A stretch of 64,000 nucleotides of DNA from positions 188,743 to 252,742 of the forward strand of contig NZ_PGFZ01000005.1 in NCBI RefSeq assembly GCF_002923755.1, written 5' to 3'. The notes beneath the pieces are model-generated. The model was not told where the DNA came from. It saw only the letters and a program-made list of their open reading frames with translations, and ran no database searches. This document shows positions 7,216-15,531 of the stretch, piece after piece. The position numbers were made by a program, and so were the translations under genes. Origin of the DNA: Methylovulum psychrotolerans. GTDB lineage: Bacteria; Pseudomonadota; Gammaproteobacteria; Methylococcales; Methylomonadaceae. The first letter of the stretch is position 1, and the number at the start of each line of letters is the position of its first letter.

Positions 7216-7887
7216 ATGCTTAAAATTAGTGAATTATCGATTTCAGAAATGAAATCTAGCACCCTCATTACCGCGTTAGAGAAAATAGTGCAAGCAATGA
7301 GCCTATTTATTGACCAAACAAATTCCGATGCCTCTAGGTCTCCTGAATGGAAAAAGGAAACGATAAAAGCGATGCAGGAAAAAACAGCACCGGCTTTTGC
7401 CCAAACAAAGGCAAGCATTGATGAAGTGGCCGACACAGCGGCTATAAATCATAAATTCTGGCAATCAAAAGTTTTTTTATTATCAATTCAAAAATTTAGC
7501 GACCAACCAGAAAAAGACGCACAAATCAGAATGGCTTATAGTAATGAATTAGCCGCCTTCGATCTGCCATTGCTTGCCTTAACAATGGAAAATGCCCGAA
7601 TTGAAAATAATCTGCCCTTGTTTTTCCAATGCTGGAAAACAGGTTCAGCGGTAGCCGATCAAAAAACTTTAAGGGATATGGCCGATTTGTCTCTAAATGG
7701 TATTGAAATTCCTAATCAAGCCCAAGCCCTTGAGATTATATCTAGGATACTGGAAGCGAAATCTAGGGCTTCACAACTTTATGAAATGTTTTATGGTAGA
7801 GAGCTTTCGCCGCTAAAGTCGCTCCAAATGGCACGGCAACAGCAAATGACAGAAAAAGTGATTAATCACCAGAAAATACTTAATTGA
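7216..7887 (+). CDS. Hypothetical helical protein
   Basis: 223 residues from the ATG at 7216, preceded by TAAGGGTATTTAT; an upstream in-frame start at 7159 is less likely. Almost wholly helical and acidic, with no signal peptide, membrane segment or catalytic motif recognised. The segment SLFIDQTNSDASRSPEWKKE recalls small phage tail or scaffold-associated proteins, but this is not a firm match. It is AT-rich like the Mor-type gene before it, and a strong terminator follows 12 bases after the stop, so it closes the Mor operon. Confidence 0.6.
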   Translation: MLKISELSISEMKSSTLITALEKIVQAMSLFIDQTNSDASRSPEWKKETIKAMQEKTAPAFAQTKASIDEVADTAAINHKFWQSKVFLLSIQKFSDQPEKDAQIRMAYSNELAAFDLPLLALTMENARIENNLPLFFQCWKTGSAVADQKTLRDMADLSLNGIEIPNQAQALEIISRILEAKSRASQLYEMFYGRELSPLKSLQMARQQQMTEKVINHQKILN

Positions 7888-7899
7888 CGATTAAAGAAG

Positions 7900-7924
7900 C
7901 CGCCCAATGGGGCGGTTTTTTTTG
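7900..7924 (+). terminator. Rho-independent terminator
   Basis: CCGCCC (7900-7905), loop AATG, GGGCGG (7910-7915), then eight T. Ends the Mor-type operon. Confidence 0.9.
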
Positions 7925-8551
7925 TCCTCTATTTTACGCCTGCCTAACCATCCATGCTTAAGCGTATGGATAGCCAAGACGGCAACACCTGCCCCCCCCC
8001 TAAGATAAAACCGCCTTTGGCCTGACCGCCACCGCCAACAGCCGAACCCTGAACCGATGCCACGATCATTTACCGATACCGGATAAGAACGCCTGGCCCC
8101 TATCATTTGCCAGAACCGCTTGGCTTGGGCAGTTTTCCCGTGTCTTTGGCGTATTAGCTGGCGGGCTTGATCCGGTTTTATTCCTTTAATATAGGGCTGG
8201 TTCAAGACCGAATCACGAAACGGCATTATAGGGCGCACCCGTTGCGGTGGTAATTTAGGCTTTTATGCCATGCCGTACCATGCAAAGCCACCTAAGCAAC
8301 GGGGGTGTGTTGGTATATTTGTTGGTATCATAAAAAATGCAAAAAATTATTTTATTATTTATCATATATTTGCGCTATAAATGCGGTTCCGGCCATCTAC
8401 CAAATAAGGGTTCTAATCAGCCCAAGCAATACAAGAACCCGCAAGCCGTAAGGCTTCGCGGGTTTTTTATTGGCTGGGGTTTTGGGGGTATATTGGCTGT
8501 GGGCGATCACTAAGGACTTTTGCGTTCTACCCGAACTGTCGGTATGCTATT
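7925..8551. other. Non-coding right end of the element with candidate arm-type repeats
   Basis: No convincing gene is found on either strand; a 115-codon minus frame over 7891-8238 has no RBS and covers the terminator. GTTGGTAT is repeated at 8309-8316 and 8321-8328, and a related TTGGGGGTAT lies at 8483-8492, as in the arm sites seen beside P4-type integrase attachment sites. An AT-rich stretch follows at 8329-8380. A terminator stands at 8437-8468. The exact attR and the target gene cannot be named; no tRNA folds here. Confidence 0.4.
8437..8468 (+). terminator. Rho-independent terminator
   Basis: ACCCGCAAGCC (8437-8447), loop GTAA, GGCTTCGCGGGT (8452-8463) with one bulge, then T6. May have belonged to the chromosomal gene at which the element inserted. 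Confidence 0.75.
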
Positions 8552-8604
8552 TTGGAGCGCGGGCATCTTGCCCGCCCCTTGCGGGCAAGATGCCCGCGCT
8601 CCAA
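8552..8604. repeat. 24-bp perfect palindrome (REP-like)
   Basis: Arms 8552-8575 and 8581-8604 are exactly complementary around a CCCTT loop; the arm begins TTGGAGCGCGGGCATC. A one-arm relative (22 of 24 bases) lies at 52213-52236, so it is a dispersed repeat. It lies just upstream of the conflict-system genes. Confidence 0.85.
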
Positions 8605-8722
8605 GATTTGTACCCTTTAGCGTTTGCCTGAATTTTTTCACCCCATCCCTGCAATTATTACCTAGCCAGCAAGCCCGCCTTACTTTAAGATAAGTGCCAC
8701 CAATCACTTGAAGGGTTTGATC

Positions 8723-9100
8723 ATGCAAATCTACTTAACCTGTCCGTCTGGCGAAGCTGAGGCGGTTGCTTTAGTACAGAAAGCGTTAGCCCGTTATCAA
8801 TTGCAAGAGCTATACACTATTGAGGTGCTTGCTGCGCCGGAACCTATCGCGCAAAGGGCGGGTGGTTCTGCCAAGATGTCGATGGTGACGGTGTTGGCTA
8901 TCGCGGTAGGGACAGGTGGCGCGTTGACTATTGGCATGGGTGAAGGTGGGGCGATTACCCAAATGGCGAAGGTTTTTGAAACACTGGCTAACCAACAAGT
9001 CCAAGTCAAAGTCACCGAAAATAACCGCACCATAGAGCTGTCCGGTTCGGCGGGGCATATCGAGAAAATGCTTAAAGACCTTAATTCCCAAAACCGCTAA
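8723..9100 (+). CDS. EACC1-like effector-associated constant component
   Basis: 125 residues, ATG after GAAGGGTTTGATC. Layout: a beta-alpha start (MQIYLTCPSGEAEAVALVQK), a Gly/Ala-rich hydrophobic stretch at residues 53-72 (MVTVLAIAVGTGGALTIGMG), a helix ITQMAKVFETLANQ and a final strand pair VQVKVTENNRTIELSG. This matches the pattern of EACC1, a small constant partner in bacterial conflict systems described with CHAT, trypsin-like and other effectors. The gene lies 14 bases before the CHAT-STAND gene, in the same direction. The assignment is by pattern only; the usual actinobacterial members are more divergent. Its likely job is to link the effector protein to the sensing arm. Confidence 0.6.
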   Translation: MQIYLTCPSGEAEAVALVQKALARYQLQELYTIEVLAAPEPIAQRAGGSAKMSMVTVLAIAVGTGGALTIGMGEGGAITQMAKVFETLANQQVQVKVTENNRTIELSGSAGHIEKMLKDLNSQNR

Positions 9101-9114
9101 GGATAGGATGCCCA

Positions 9115-11322
9115 ATGCAGAGCTTGCGCATAACGGTCTTTAAGCCCAACACCGACCGCTACCAATTGCGGTTTTTTATCGACGGCAACCCCACCCCGCA
9201 GACTCGCGAACTGTCCGCCAGCGAACTGGACGGCTTTATCGCGCGTAGCCAAGCGCATTACCAGAAGGGCTTGCGCTTAGAGCAACTGGGTAAAGAGTTG
9301 TTTGCTTGGTTGGATGGTGCGGAAGGGTTTTTACAGGCCTATAGCAAAGATACCGTGCTAACTATCGACACCCTGCATCCGCTGGGTGAGTTGGCGTGGG
9401 AACTGCTGCATAACGGACGGTTTTTATGTGCCGACCAAGTCCACGCCTTTACCCCCTTGCGGCGAGTGGCAAGCACCGATAAAACCGCCAAAGCGAAAAA
9501 CCGCCCCTTGCGTTTGCTGTTTATGGCCAGCTCGCCGCAGAATGTCCAGCCCGTGCTGCAATTTGAGCAGGAAGAAGGCCGGATTTTAGCGGCGACCCGC
9601 CAGAGCAATATCGAACTGGTGGTGGAAGAGAGCGGCTCTTTAAGCGGCTTACGCGAACGGCTCAGTTATGGGGCGGCGGATGATCTGTTTGATGTTATCC
9701 ATATCACCGGCCATGCCGATATTGTTGACGGCGTGCCGGTGTTCTTATTGGAAGACGAGTTAGGGCAACAGCAAGCGACCGATGCGGCGGCTATTGCGGA
9801 AATGTTTAATGAGCAGGGTCGGTTTCCGCGCTTGCTGTTTTTGTCCGGTTGCAAAACCGCCCAAGCCAGCGAGTTGGCGTTACCGAGCTTATGCGCCGCC
9901 TTGGTCGATGCGGGGGTGCCAGCGGTGTTGGGCTGGGCTCAGCCTGTTTATGATGCCATCGCCAGCTTGGCGGCGGAAGCATTGTATTATCGTTTAGCGG
10001 AAGGTACCGAACTGGAGCGGGCGGTGTGTTATACCCGCCATGCCCTGTATAAGCACGAGCAAAGCCTGATGCAAAGTAACCCCTTTTATCAGCCACAATG
10101 GCATTTATTGCGCTTATATGGCGACCAAACCCCGCTTACCCCGTTGGTCATCAAAGGCAGGAAGCGGGCAGCGCCGGAAATCCACCAAGAATTTTTGGAC
10201 AGCCTTGCTAAAGTCGAAGTCTGCCCCCGCGCGGCGTTTGTCGGCAGGCGGCGGCTGTTGCAACAGGCGTTGCGGATTTTGCGCAGTGTCCCAGGCGATA
10301 AGGACTATGCCGAAGGCATTATCCTCACGGGCATGGGCGGTTTAGGCAAAAGCAGTTTGGCCTTGCGCATTTGCCAACGCTTAGCGCAAGATTTGCCGCT
10401 GCGCTTTATCGCCAGCGGGGGGCTGGATGAAACCGTGCTGCGTAATCTGCTCGGTGACAAATTGCCCGAACATGCCCCGGCCATGAACGACCTCCTAAAC
10501 CAACCGCAACCGCTGAAAGCCCGCCTGCAACTGCTGTTCAGGCAGTTTGAGGTGTTGCACGGGGCGTTGTTCGTTTTTGATGATTTTGAGCAAAATTTCC
10601 GTGATGGCAATTATCAGCAACTTGAGCCGCCCGCTTATGAGATTGTCGCCGCGTTATTGGCGGTTATCCAGCAAACAGGCTCACCCAGCCGGGTGTTACT
10701 GACCAGCCGTTATGCTTTTAAAGTAACTGCCGGACAGGTGCGGCTCACCGCTTTGCCCTTAGATTCTTTGCAGGGCGCGGATTTGGGCAAAAAAACCGCC
10801 GCCTTGCGCTTGGCGAACGATCTGGCCGACAGTATCAGCACCGAACAAGAGCAACAAGCCATCAGCCTTGCGGCGGGTAATCCGCGCCTGTTAGAACGCT
10901 TATACCAGGTGTTGGCGGCAGGTTTAGGCACGGCAAGCCTATTCGCCCAATTGGCGGCCAAACAGACGGCATTCCGCGAAGAATTGCTGCTGCAAACCTT
11001 ATTGGACTACCAACACGCCGACACCCGCCAACTGATCGCTTGCTTGGCCTTGTTTGAGGTGTTTGTGCCGAAAGCCCTGCTAGGGGCGGTGATGGTGGGG
11101 GCGGATGTTGACCGCCATTTACAGGCGGCTATTGCGGTAGGCTTGGTGGAAACGGTGGCGGATGGGGTTTATGTTTCGCGCTTGCTGGTGCCGTTGATGG
11201 CAGATATTTTGGATGCCGAGGAGCAACAGGCGGTTTATCGCTTGGCGGCGGCGTGTTTGTATGAGCTGTGGTGGGAGAGTGATTATGCCATCCGCCTTGA
11301 AGAGCTTTGGGAACTGAGCTGA
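9115..11322 (+). CDS. CHAT protease-STAND NTPase, NLR-like conflict protein (interrupted before its TPRs)
   Basis: 735 residues. Residues about 1-125 are a beta-rich CHAT-associated start. The CHAT (caspase-like) domain follows, with His200 in HITGHAD and Cys246 in FLSGCKTA, so the catalytic pair is intact. A STAND/NB-ARC-type ATPase starts near residue 375 (AFVGRRRLLQQAL), with Walker A GMGGLGKSS at 406-414 and Walker B FVFDDFE at 486-492, then SRVLLTSRY as sensor. Winged-helix parts extend to the TGA at 11320. The same reading frame continues without another stop into a TPR domain. The full protein would be 1055 residues: effector, switch and sensor in one chain. Predicted to cleave a target or activate a partner when the TPRs detect an invader; no gasdermin-like partner is seen nearby. 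Confidence 0.85.
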   Translation: MQSLRITVFKPNTDRYQLRFFIDGNPTPQTRELSASELDGFIARSQAHYQKGLRLEQLGKELFAWLDGAEGFLQAYSKDTVLTIDTLHPLGELAWELLHNGRFLCADQVHAFTPLRRVASTDKTAKAKNRPLRLLFMASSPQNVQPVLQFEQEEGRILAATRQSNIELVVEESGSLSGLRERLSYGAADDLFDVIHITGHADIVDGVPVFLLEDELGQQQATDAAAIAEMFNEQGRFPRLLFLSGCKTAQASELALPSLCAALVDAGVPAVLGWAQPVYDAIASLAAEALYYRLAEGTELERAVCYTRHALYKHEQSLMQSNPFYQPQWHLLRLYGDQTPLTPLVIKGRKRAAPEIHQEFLDSLAKVEVCPRAAFVGRRRLLQQALRILRSVPGDKDYAEGIILTGMGGLGKSSLALRICQRLAQDLPLRFIASGGLDETVLRNLLGDKLPEHAPAMNDLLNQPQPLKARLQLLFRQFEVLHGALFVFDDFEQNFRDGNYQQLEPPAYEIVAALLAVIQQTGSPSRVLLTSRYAFKVTAGQVRLTALPLDSLQGADLGKKTAALRLANDLADSISTEQEQQAISLAAGNPRLLERLYQVLAAGLGTASLFAQLAAKQTAFREELLLQTLLDYQHADTRQLIACLALFEVFVPKALLGAVMVGADVDRHLQAAIAVGLVETVADGVYVSRLLVPLMADILDAEEQQAVYRLAAACLYELWWESDYAIRLEELWELS

Positions 11323-11361
11323 ATCGCCAAGCTGGGCGAGCAATGGCCTATTTATTCGCCA

Positions 11362-12282
11362 GTGACGGGGGCTTTGGCTAATCATTTATATGAGCAGTGC
11401 CGTTATGATGAGGCCAAAGGTTTGTATGAAGCCCTGTTGCCGATACGTCAAGCGTTAGGTGACAGAAAAGGCGAGAGCTTTGTTTATAACCAAATAGCTT
11501 TGATTCAGGACTTGCGGGGCGATTATGCGACCGCCTTGGCCTATTATGAACAAGCATTGCCCATTAACCGTGAACTTGGTGACAAAAAAGGGGAAGGCAC
11601 GACGCTCAATAACAGTTCCCAGATTTACGATGCCCAAGGCGACTACGTCACCGCCTTGCGCTACTTGGAGCAATCGCTGCACATCCAGCAAGCAATCGGC
11701 GACAAATTCGGCGAAGGCACGACGCTCAATAACCTTGCCACAACTGCACACGCCCAAGGCGACTACGTCACCGCCTTGCGCTACTTGGAACAAGCGCTGC
11801 AAATCCTGCAAGCCATCGGCGACAAATCCGGCGAAGGCACGACGCTCAATAACCTTGCCACAACTGCACACGCCCAAGGCGACTACGGCACCGCCTTGCG
11901 CTACTTGGAGCAAGCGCTGCAAATCCGGCAAGCCATCGGCGATAAATCCGGCGAAGGCACGACACTCAATAACATTTCCCAGATTTACGCTGCCCAAGGC
12001 GACTACGTCACCGCCTTGCGCTACTTGGAACAATCGCTGCACATCCGGCAAGCCATCGGCGATAGGGCAGGTGAATGTACGACTTTGTTTAATATCGGGC
12101 ATATCCATTGGCAAAATGATGAGCAGCAACACGCTTTGACGGCTTGGTTAACGGCTTATCGTATTGCTAAACAGATTGGCTTGGCGCAAGTGTTGCAGGC
12201 TTTGGAGGACTTGGCTAAAGGCTTGGGCGGTGAGGGGTTGGATTATTGGGAGGAGTTAAGCCAACAAGTGGGGTTGGAGTGA
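11362..12282 (+). CDS. TPR sensor part of the CHAT-STAND gene, separated by an in-frame TGA
   Basis: 306 residues of tetratricopeptide repeats in exactly the same frame as the CHAT-STAND gene; sense codons resume at 11323, right after the TGA. The first possible start (GTG at 11362) has no Shine-Dalgarno, and the residues before it (IAKLGEQWPIYSP) continue the fold, so this is most likely the C-terminal part of one broken or read-through gene. Five 40-residue repeats start at 11578, 11698, 11818, 11938 and 12058. The first four carry GEGTTLNN then AQGDYVTALRYLEQ; they are nearly identical in protein and DNA, and the fifth is diverged. The repeats would form the ligand-sensing solenoid. Confidence 0.75.
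   Translation: MTGALANHLYEQCRYDEAKGLYEALLPIRQALGDRKGESFVYNQIALIQDLRGDYATALAYYEQALPINRELGDKKGEGTTLNNSSQIYDAQGDYVTALRYLEQSLHIQQAIGDKFGEGTTLNNLATTAHAQGDYVTALRYLEQALQILQAIGDKSGEGTTLNNLATTAHAQGDYGTALRYLEQALQIRQAIGDKSGEGTTLNNISQIYAAQGDYVTALRYLEQSLHIRQAIGDRAGECTTLFNIGHIHWQNDEQQHALTAWLTAYRIAKQIGLAQVLQALEDLAKGLGGEGLDYWEELSQQVGLE
11578..12057 (+). repeat. Four tandem 120-bp TPR-coding units
   Basis: Units of exactly 120 bases. Units 2 (11698-11817) and 3 (11818-11937) differ at only 4 positions. Units 1 and 4 share the QIY variant of the first helix and the SLHI variant of the second. This points to recent unit duplication or gene conversion. Confidence 0.9.
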
Positions 12283-12321
12283 TGTGGGTGTTGCCTATTG
12301 CCTGATGTCCAAGTTTTTTAT

Positions 12322-12352
12322 AATGCCCACCCGAAATAGGGTTGGGCATTTG
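12322..12352 (+). terminator. Hairpin downstream of the TPR gene
   Basis: AATGCCCACCC (12322-12332), loop GAAATA, GGGTTGGGCATT (12339-12350) with one bulged base. Only a weak T/A tract follows, so termination is uncertain. Confidence 0.4.
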
Positions 12353-12382
12353 TTAAAAATACAAGCCTGTACAGTGAGGCGG

Positions 12383-12539
12383 CTCCCTCCCCAGATGGGG
12401 AGGGTTGGAGTGGGGAGAATAAAATCAATAACTTATACATATAGCACAGAGATTTTAATCAGACTGATTTCAATCCGTTTAATGAAAAAAGCCTTATGTA
12501 GATTCTCCCCACCCCAGCCCTCCCCATCAGGGGAGGGAG
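12383..12539. repeat. MITE-like element with 38-bp terminal inverted repeats
   Basis: The left arm (12383-12420, beginning CTCCCTCCCC) and right arm (12502-12539) pair at 35 of 38 positions and enclose 81 AT-rich bases without a gene. Each arm itself holds a small CTCCCC/GGGGAG hairpin. The arm sequence resembles dispersed Pyr-rich repeats common in bacterial intergenic regions. Target-site duplications are not evident. Confidence 0.65.
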
Positions 12540-12735
12540 ACGGACTCCGTTGCAACTTTTTGTTTTAATTAAAGATAACAACACATCTGTTGCCTAAAAT
12601 CTTAACTATTTATTTTAATGTTAAAAACGTGGTCATTGAGTGCTTCCTTAAATCACCACCACCCCACAAGATTCTTTAACGCCCATTGCCAATTTCGGCT
12701 ATTCTAATCCGTTTCTGAAACTCAAACTGTCCGAT

Positions 12736-15396
12736 ATGTCATTTACCAGCCAAAGTGAACACTTATTGTCCCGTTGGGGGAAGTGGAGTGTTGCCCATCC
12801 CTTGCTTATCTTGCTCGTCGTCTGCGTGACGGTAGGCTTCGCATTTGTCTATACCGCCAATAACCTCAGCATCAATACCGACACCACCGAGCTGGTCGCG
12901 CCGGATGCGCCGTTCCAAAAAACCAGCCGTCGGTTTGAGCAGGCGTTTCCCCAAGACATCCGCACGTTGCTGCTGGTGGTAGAATCCAGTACCCCGGAGT
13001 TGACCAAATCGGCGACCCAACGCTTAAGCCGTTTGTTAAACGCCGATAAGGTCAATTTTGAGTCAGTCTACACGCCTAACGATAACCCGTTTTTCCGCCG
13101 CAATGGCTTGCTGTATCTGGATAAGGCGGATTTACAGGATTTGTCGGAGACTTTGTCCGAGGCGCAGCCGTTTATCGGGCGGATTTATCAGGAAACCCAT
13201 TTGTCGGGCTTTTTTTCCATTATTGACGACGCGCTGACGGCAACAGGCGATAATGGCCCGGTGCCGATGGATTTGCCCGCGATGCTGAAAAAAGTCTCGG
13301 CGGCGTTGCATCAGACCATGAACGGCGACAAGGCTTTGTTATCGTGGGAAGAGCTGATCACCAACAGCAAGAAAGTCACCTCCAAAAACAGTTTTATTAT
13401 TGTCCGGCCTAAATTTGATTATGCCCGCATCCGTCCGGCGGAGGAGGCGATCAATTCGGTGCGCAAAGCGGTGGCGCAAATCCAAGAGGCCGATTTGCCG
13501 GAAGTGAAGGTGTGGCTCAGCGGTGAGGTGGGGCTGGAGGATGACGAGTTGTCCGGCATCAGCACTGGGACGTTTAACGCCAGCCTGTTTTCGGTGGTGG
13601 TGGTGCTGGGGATTTTGTTGGTGGCTTACCGCTCGGTGTATTTGACCTTGGCGACGCTAGTGACCTTGGCCTTAGGCATGGTGTTGTGCGGGGCGTTTGC
13701 GGCGGCGGCGGTGCGGGAGCTGAATCTGATTTCGGTGGCGTTTGCGGTGTCGAACATCGGTTTGGGGGTCGAGTATGCTATTCATTTTTGTTTGCGCTAT
13801 CGCGATAACATCAACCATCATATTAATAAAGATAGGGCGATTATCAGCACCTTAACCTCGACTAGCCCGTCGTTGCTGTTGTGCGCAGGCACGACCGCGA
13901 TAGGCTTGTATGCGTTTATCCCGACCGATTATCAGGGCGTGTCGGAATTAGGGCTGTTGGCGGGAACCAGTTTGTTTATCTGTCTGTTGGTGACGCTGAT
14001 CGTTTTACCCGTGCTGTTAAAACTGATTCCGATGACCGTATCGGCTACCCCTATCGTTAAAACACCCTCAGGGTTTGAGCATTTGCCGTCTAAGATAGCG
14101 GCGTTAACCATGCGTTATGCCAAGCCGATTGCGTTGTTGGTGGCGATGTTGGCGGTCGGGGCGGCATTTTTGGTGCCGCAAGTGCAGACCGATTTTAACC
14201 CGATTAATCTGCGTGACCCTAATACCGAATCGGTCATTGCCTTTAAGCGCCTGACCCAAGACAAGGAAACCACGCCGATGACGCTGACGGTGTTGGTGAA
14301 GGATGCGGACAAGGCCAAGGCTGTGCAAAAAAAGCTGGCGACGCTGGCGACGGTCGACAAAACCATCAGCCTGTTTGATTTTCAGCCGACCGAGCAGGAC
14401 GATAAGCTGGCGCTGATTGAGGACATGGCGTTGACCATGGGCATACAGACCCGCGAGTTTCCGCCGTTGAATATGGACAATAACCCAGTTCCGGCAATCC
14501 GGCATTTGCTGACCTCTTTGGCGGCTGTGTTGCCGAAAAAGACCGACCCGCAAGAAATTGCCATCTTGACGGGGTTTAGAGATGAATTGCAGGATATGTT
14601 GACCGAATACGACGCGCGTTTGCAACCTTATCGCCATGCTTTTGTCGATAAGGTGCAAACCGCGCTGATGGGGACGTTACCGCAAGTGATGAACGAGTTG
14701 CTGGGCAGCTTTGATGCGGGCGGGATTGCCTTGGCGGATATTCCTGACGATATTAAGAGCCGTTGGTTAAGTAAAGAGGGCTGGTACCGTATCCAGATCT
14801 TCCCTAAGCAGAATTTGAACGAATTGGCCAATATGGTGCAGTTCATCACCGATGTGCAGGCGGTAGAGCCTGATACCACCGATTTGCCGATTTTATATTG
14901 GGAGTCTATGAAGGCAGTGGTGGCGGCGTTCCAAGAAGCCATTACCATTGCCTTAATCACCATCGCCTTGGTCTTGTTCAGCATCCGCCGCAATGTCACC
15001 GATACCTTGCTGATTATGACCCCATTGGTGTTGGCAGGCTTGTTTACGATGGCCAGCACGGTGCTGACCCACACCCCGATTAATTTCGCCAATATTATCG
15101 CCTTGCCGCTGTTATTGGGTTTTGGGGTCGATAACGGTATCCACATGGTGGAAAAATTGCGCCATTCGGCGATTGAAGAGAAAAATATGTATCAGTCCAG
15201 CACCGCCAGGGCCATGTTTTATGGCGCGTTGACCACTAGCTCCAGTTTTGCCGGTTTGGCGTTTTCTAGTCACCAAGGTATTGCCAGTATGGGTTTGGTG
15301 ATTACAGTAGGGATTTTTTGGATTATGTTCAGCACTTTTATCATCTTACCTGTCTTAAGCAAGTTGGTCTTGAAAGAGACGGATGTGGCGGCATGA
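12736..15396 (+). CDS. hpnN: RND-family hopanoid transporter HpnN
   Basis: 886 residues of the MMPL/RND exporter superfamily. The N-terminal membrane helix (HPLLILLVVCVTVGFAFVYT) is followed by a large periplasmic domain starting INTDTTELVAPDAPFQK, a signature of HpnN. There are five clustered helices around residues 270-430 and the same arrangement again in the second half (helices near 720-880), 12 in total. HpnN moves hopanoids from the inner to the outer membrane and is typical of hopanoid producers, including methanotrophs. The start ATG follows AAACTGTCCGAT without a clear RBS. It stands alone here, without other hpn genes. Confidence 0.88.
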   Translation: MSFTSQSEHLLSRWGKWSVAHPLLILLVVCVTVGFAFVYTANNLSINTDTTELVAPDAPFQKTSRRFEQAFPQDIRTLLLVVESSTPELTKSATQRLSRLLNADKVNFESVYTPNDNPFFRRNGLLYLDKADLQDLSETLSEAQPFIGRIYQETHLSGFFSIIDDALTATGDNGPVPMDLPAMLKKVSAALHQTMNGDKALLSWEELITNSKKVTSKNSFIIVRPKFDYARIRPAEEAINSVRKAVAQIQEADLPEVKVWLSGEVGLEDDELSGISTGTFNASLFSVVVVLGILLVAYRSVYLTLATLVTLALGMVLCGAFAAAAVRELNLISVAFAVSNIGLGVEYAIHFCLRYRDNINHHINKDRAIISTLTSTSPSLLLCAGTTAIGLYAFIPTDYQGVSELGLLAGTSLFICLLVTLIVLPVLLKLIPMTVSATPIVKTPSGFEHLPSKIAALTMRYAKPIALLVAMLAVGAAFLVPQVQTDFNPINLRDPNTESVIAFKRLTQDKETTPMTLTVLVKDADKAKAVQKKLATLATVDKTISLFDFQPTEQDDKLALIEDMALTMGIQTREFPPLNMDNNPVPAIRHLLTSLAAVLPKKTDPQEIAILTGFRDELQDMLTEYDARLQPYRHAFVDKVQTALMGTLPQVMNELLGSFDAGGIALADIPDDIKSRWLSKEGWYRIQIFPKQNLNELANMVQFITDVQAVEPDTTDLPILYWESMKAVVAAFQEAITIALITIALVLFSIRRNVTDTLLIMTPLVLAGLFTMASTVLTHTPINFANIIALPLLLGFGVDNGIHMVEKLRHSAIEEKNMYQSSTARAMFYGALTTSSSFAGLAFSSHQGIASMGLVITVGIFWIMFSTFIILPVLSKLVLKETDVAA

Positions 15397-15531
15397 TACG
15401 TTTGGGAACGAAAGGTAAGCCTTATTGATTGTGGACTTGGGTTATGCGGTATTTGCGTTTAAACTACTAGCAAGCCAATGCGGTTGTGGCTATCTATTTA
15501 ACATTGCTTGCTATGCGTTAATCATGGGTTT

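Larger units (their letters stand above)
1..8470 (+). mobile_element. P4-type integrative element, satellite-like (right part; left end outside window)
   Basis: Seen: a P4-type integrase cut by the window edge, then small phage-like genes all on the plus strand: AlpA-type regulator, DUF3486-like protein, HTH protein, Ash/Icd-like segment, DUF3987 ATPase and Mor-type activator. Several are coupled by overlapping stop and start codons. No capsid, tail, portal or terminase large-subunit gene is present in the visible part. The right limit is inferred: phage-like genes stop near 7.9 kb, integrase arm-like repeats lie near 8309-8330, and the conflict-system genes begin at 8.7 kb. A satellite (P4/PICI-like) or degraded prophage fits best. 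Confidence 0.7.

Noticed and set aside
7891-8238. 115-codon minus-strand reading frame at the right end of the island
   Set aside because: It covers a strong plus-strand terminator, has no RBS and an unusual residue make-up.
8378-8400. GGTTCCGGCCATCTACCA resembling a tRNA 3' end
   Set aside because: Spacing between the TTC and ACCA does not fit a T-arm plus acceptor stem.
11455-12132. 225-codon minus-strand frame opposite the TPR repeats
   Set aside because: Mirror of the repeated TPR codons: the repeat keeps it open. No RBS.
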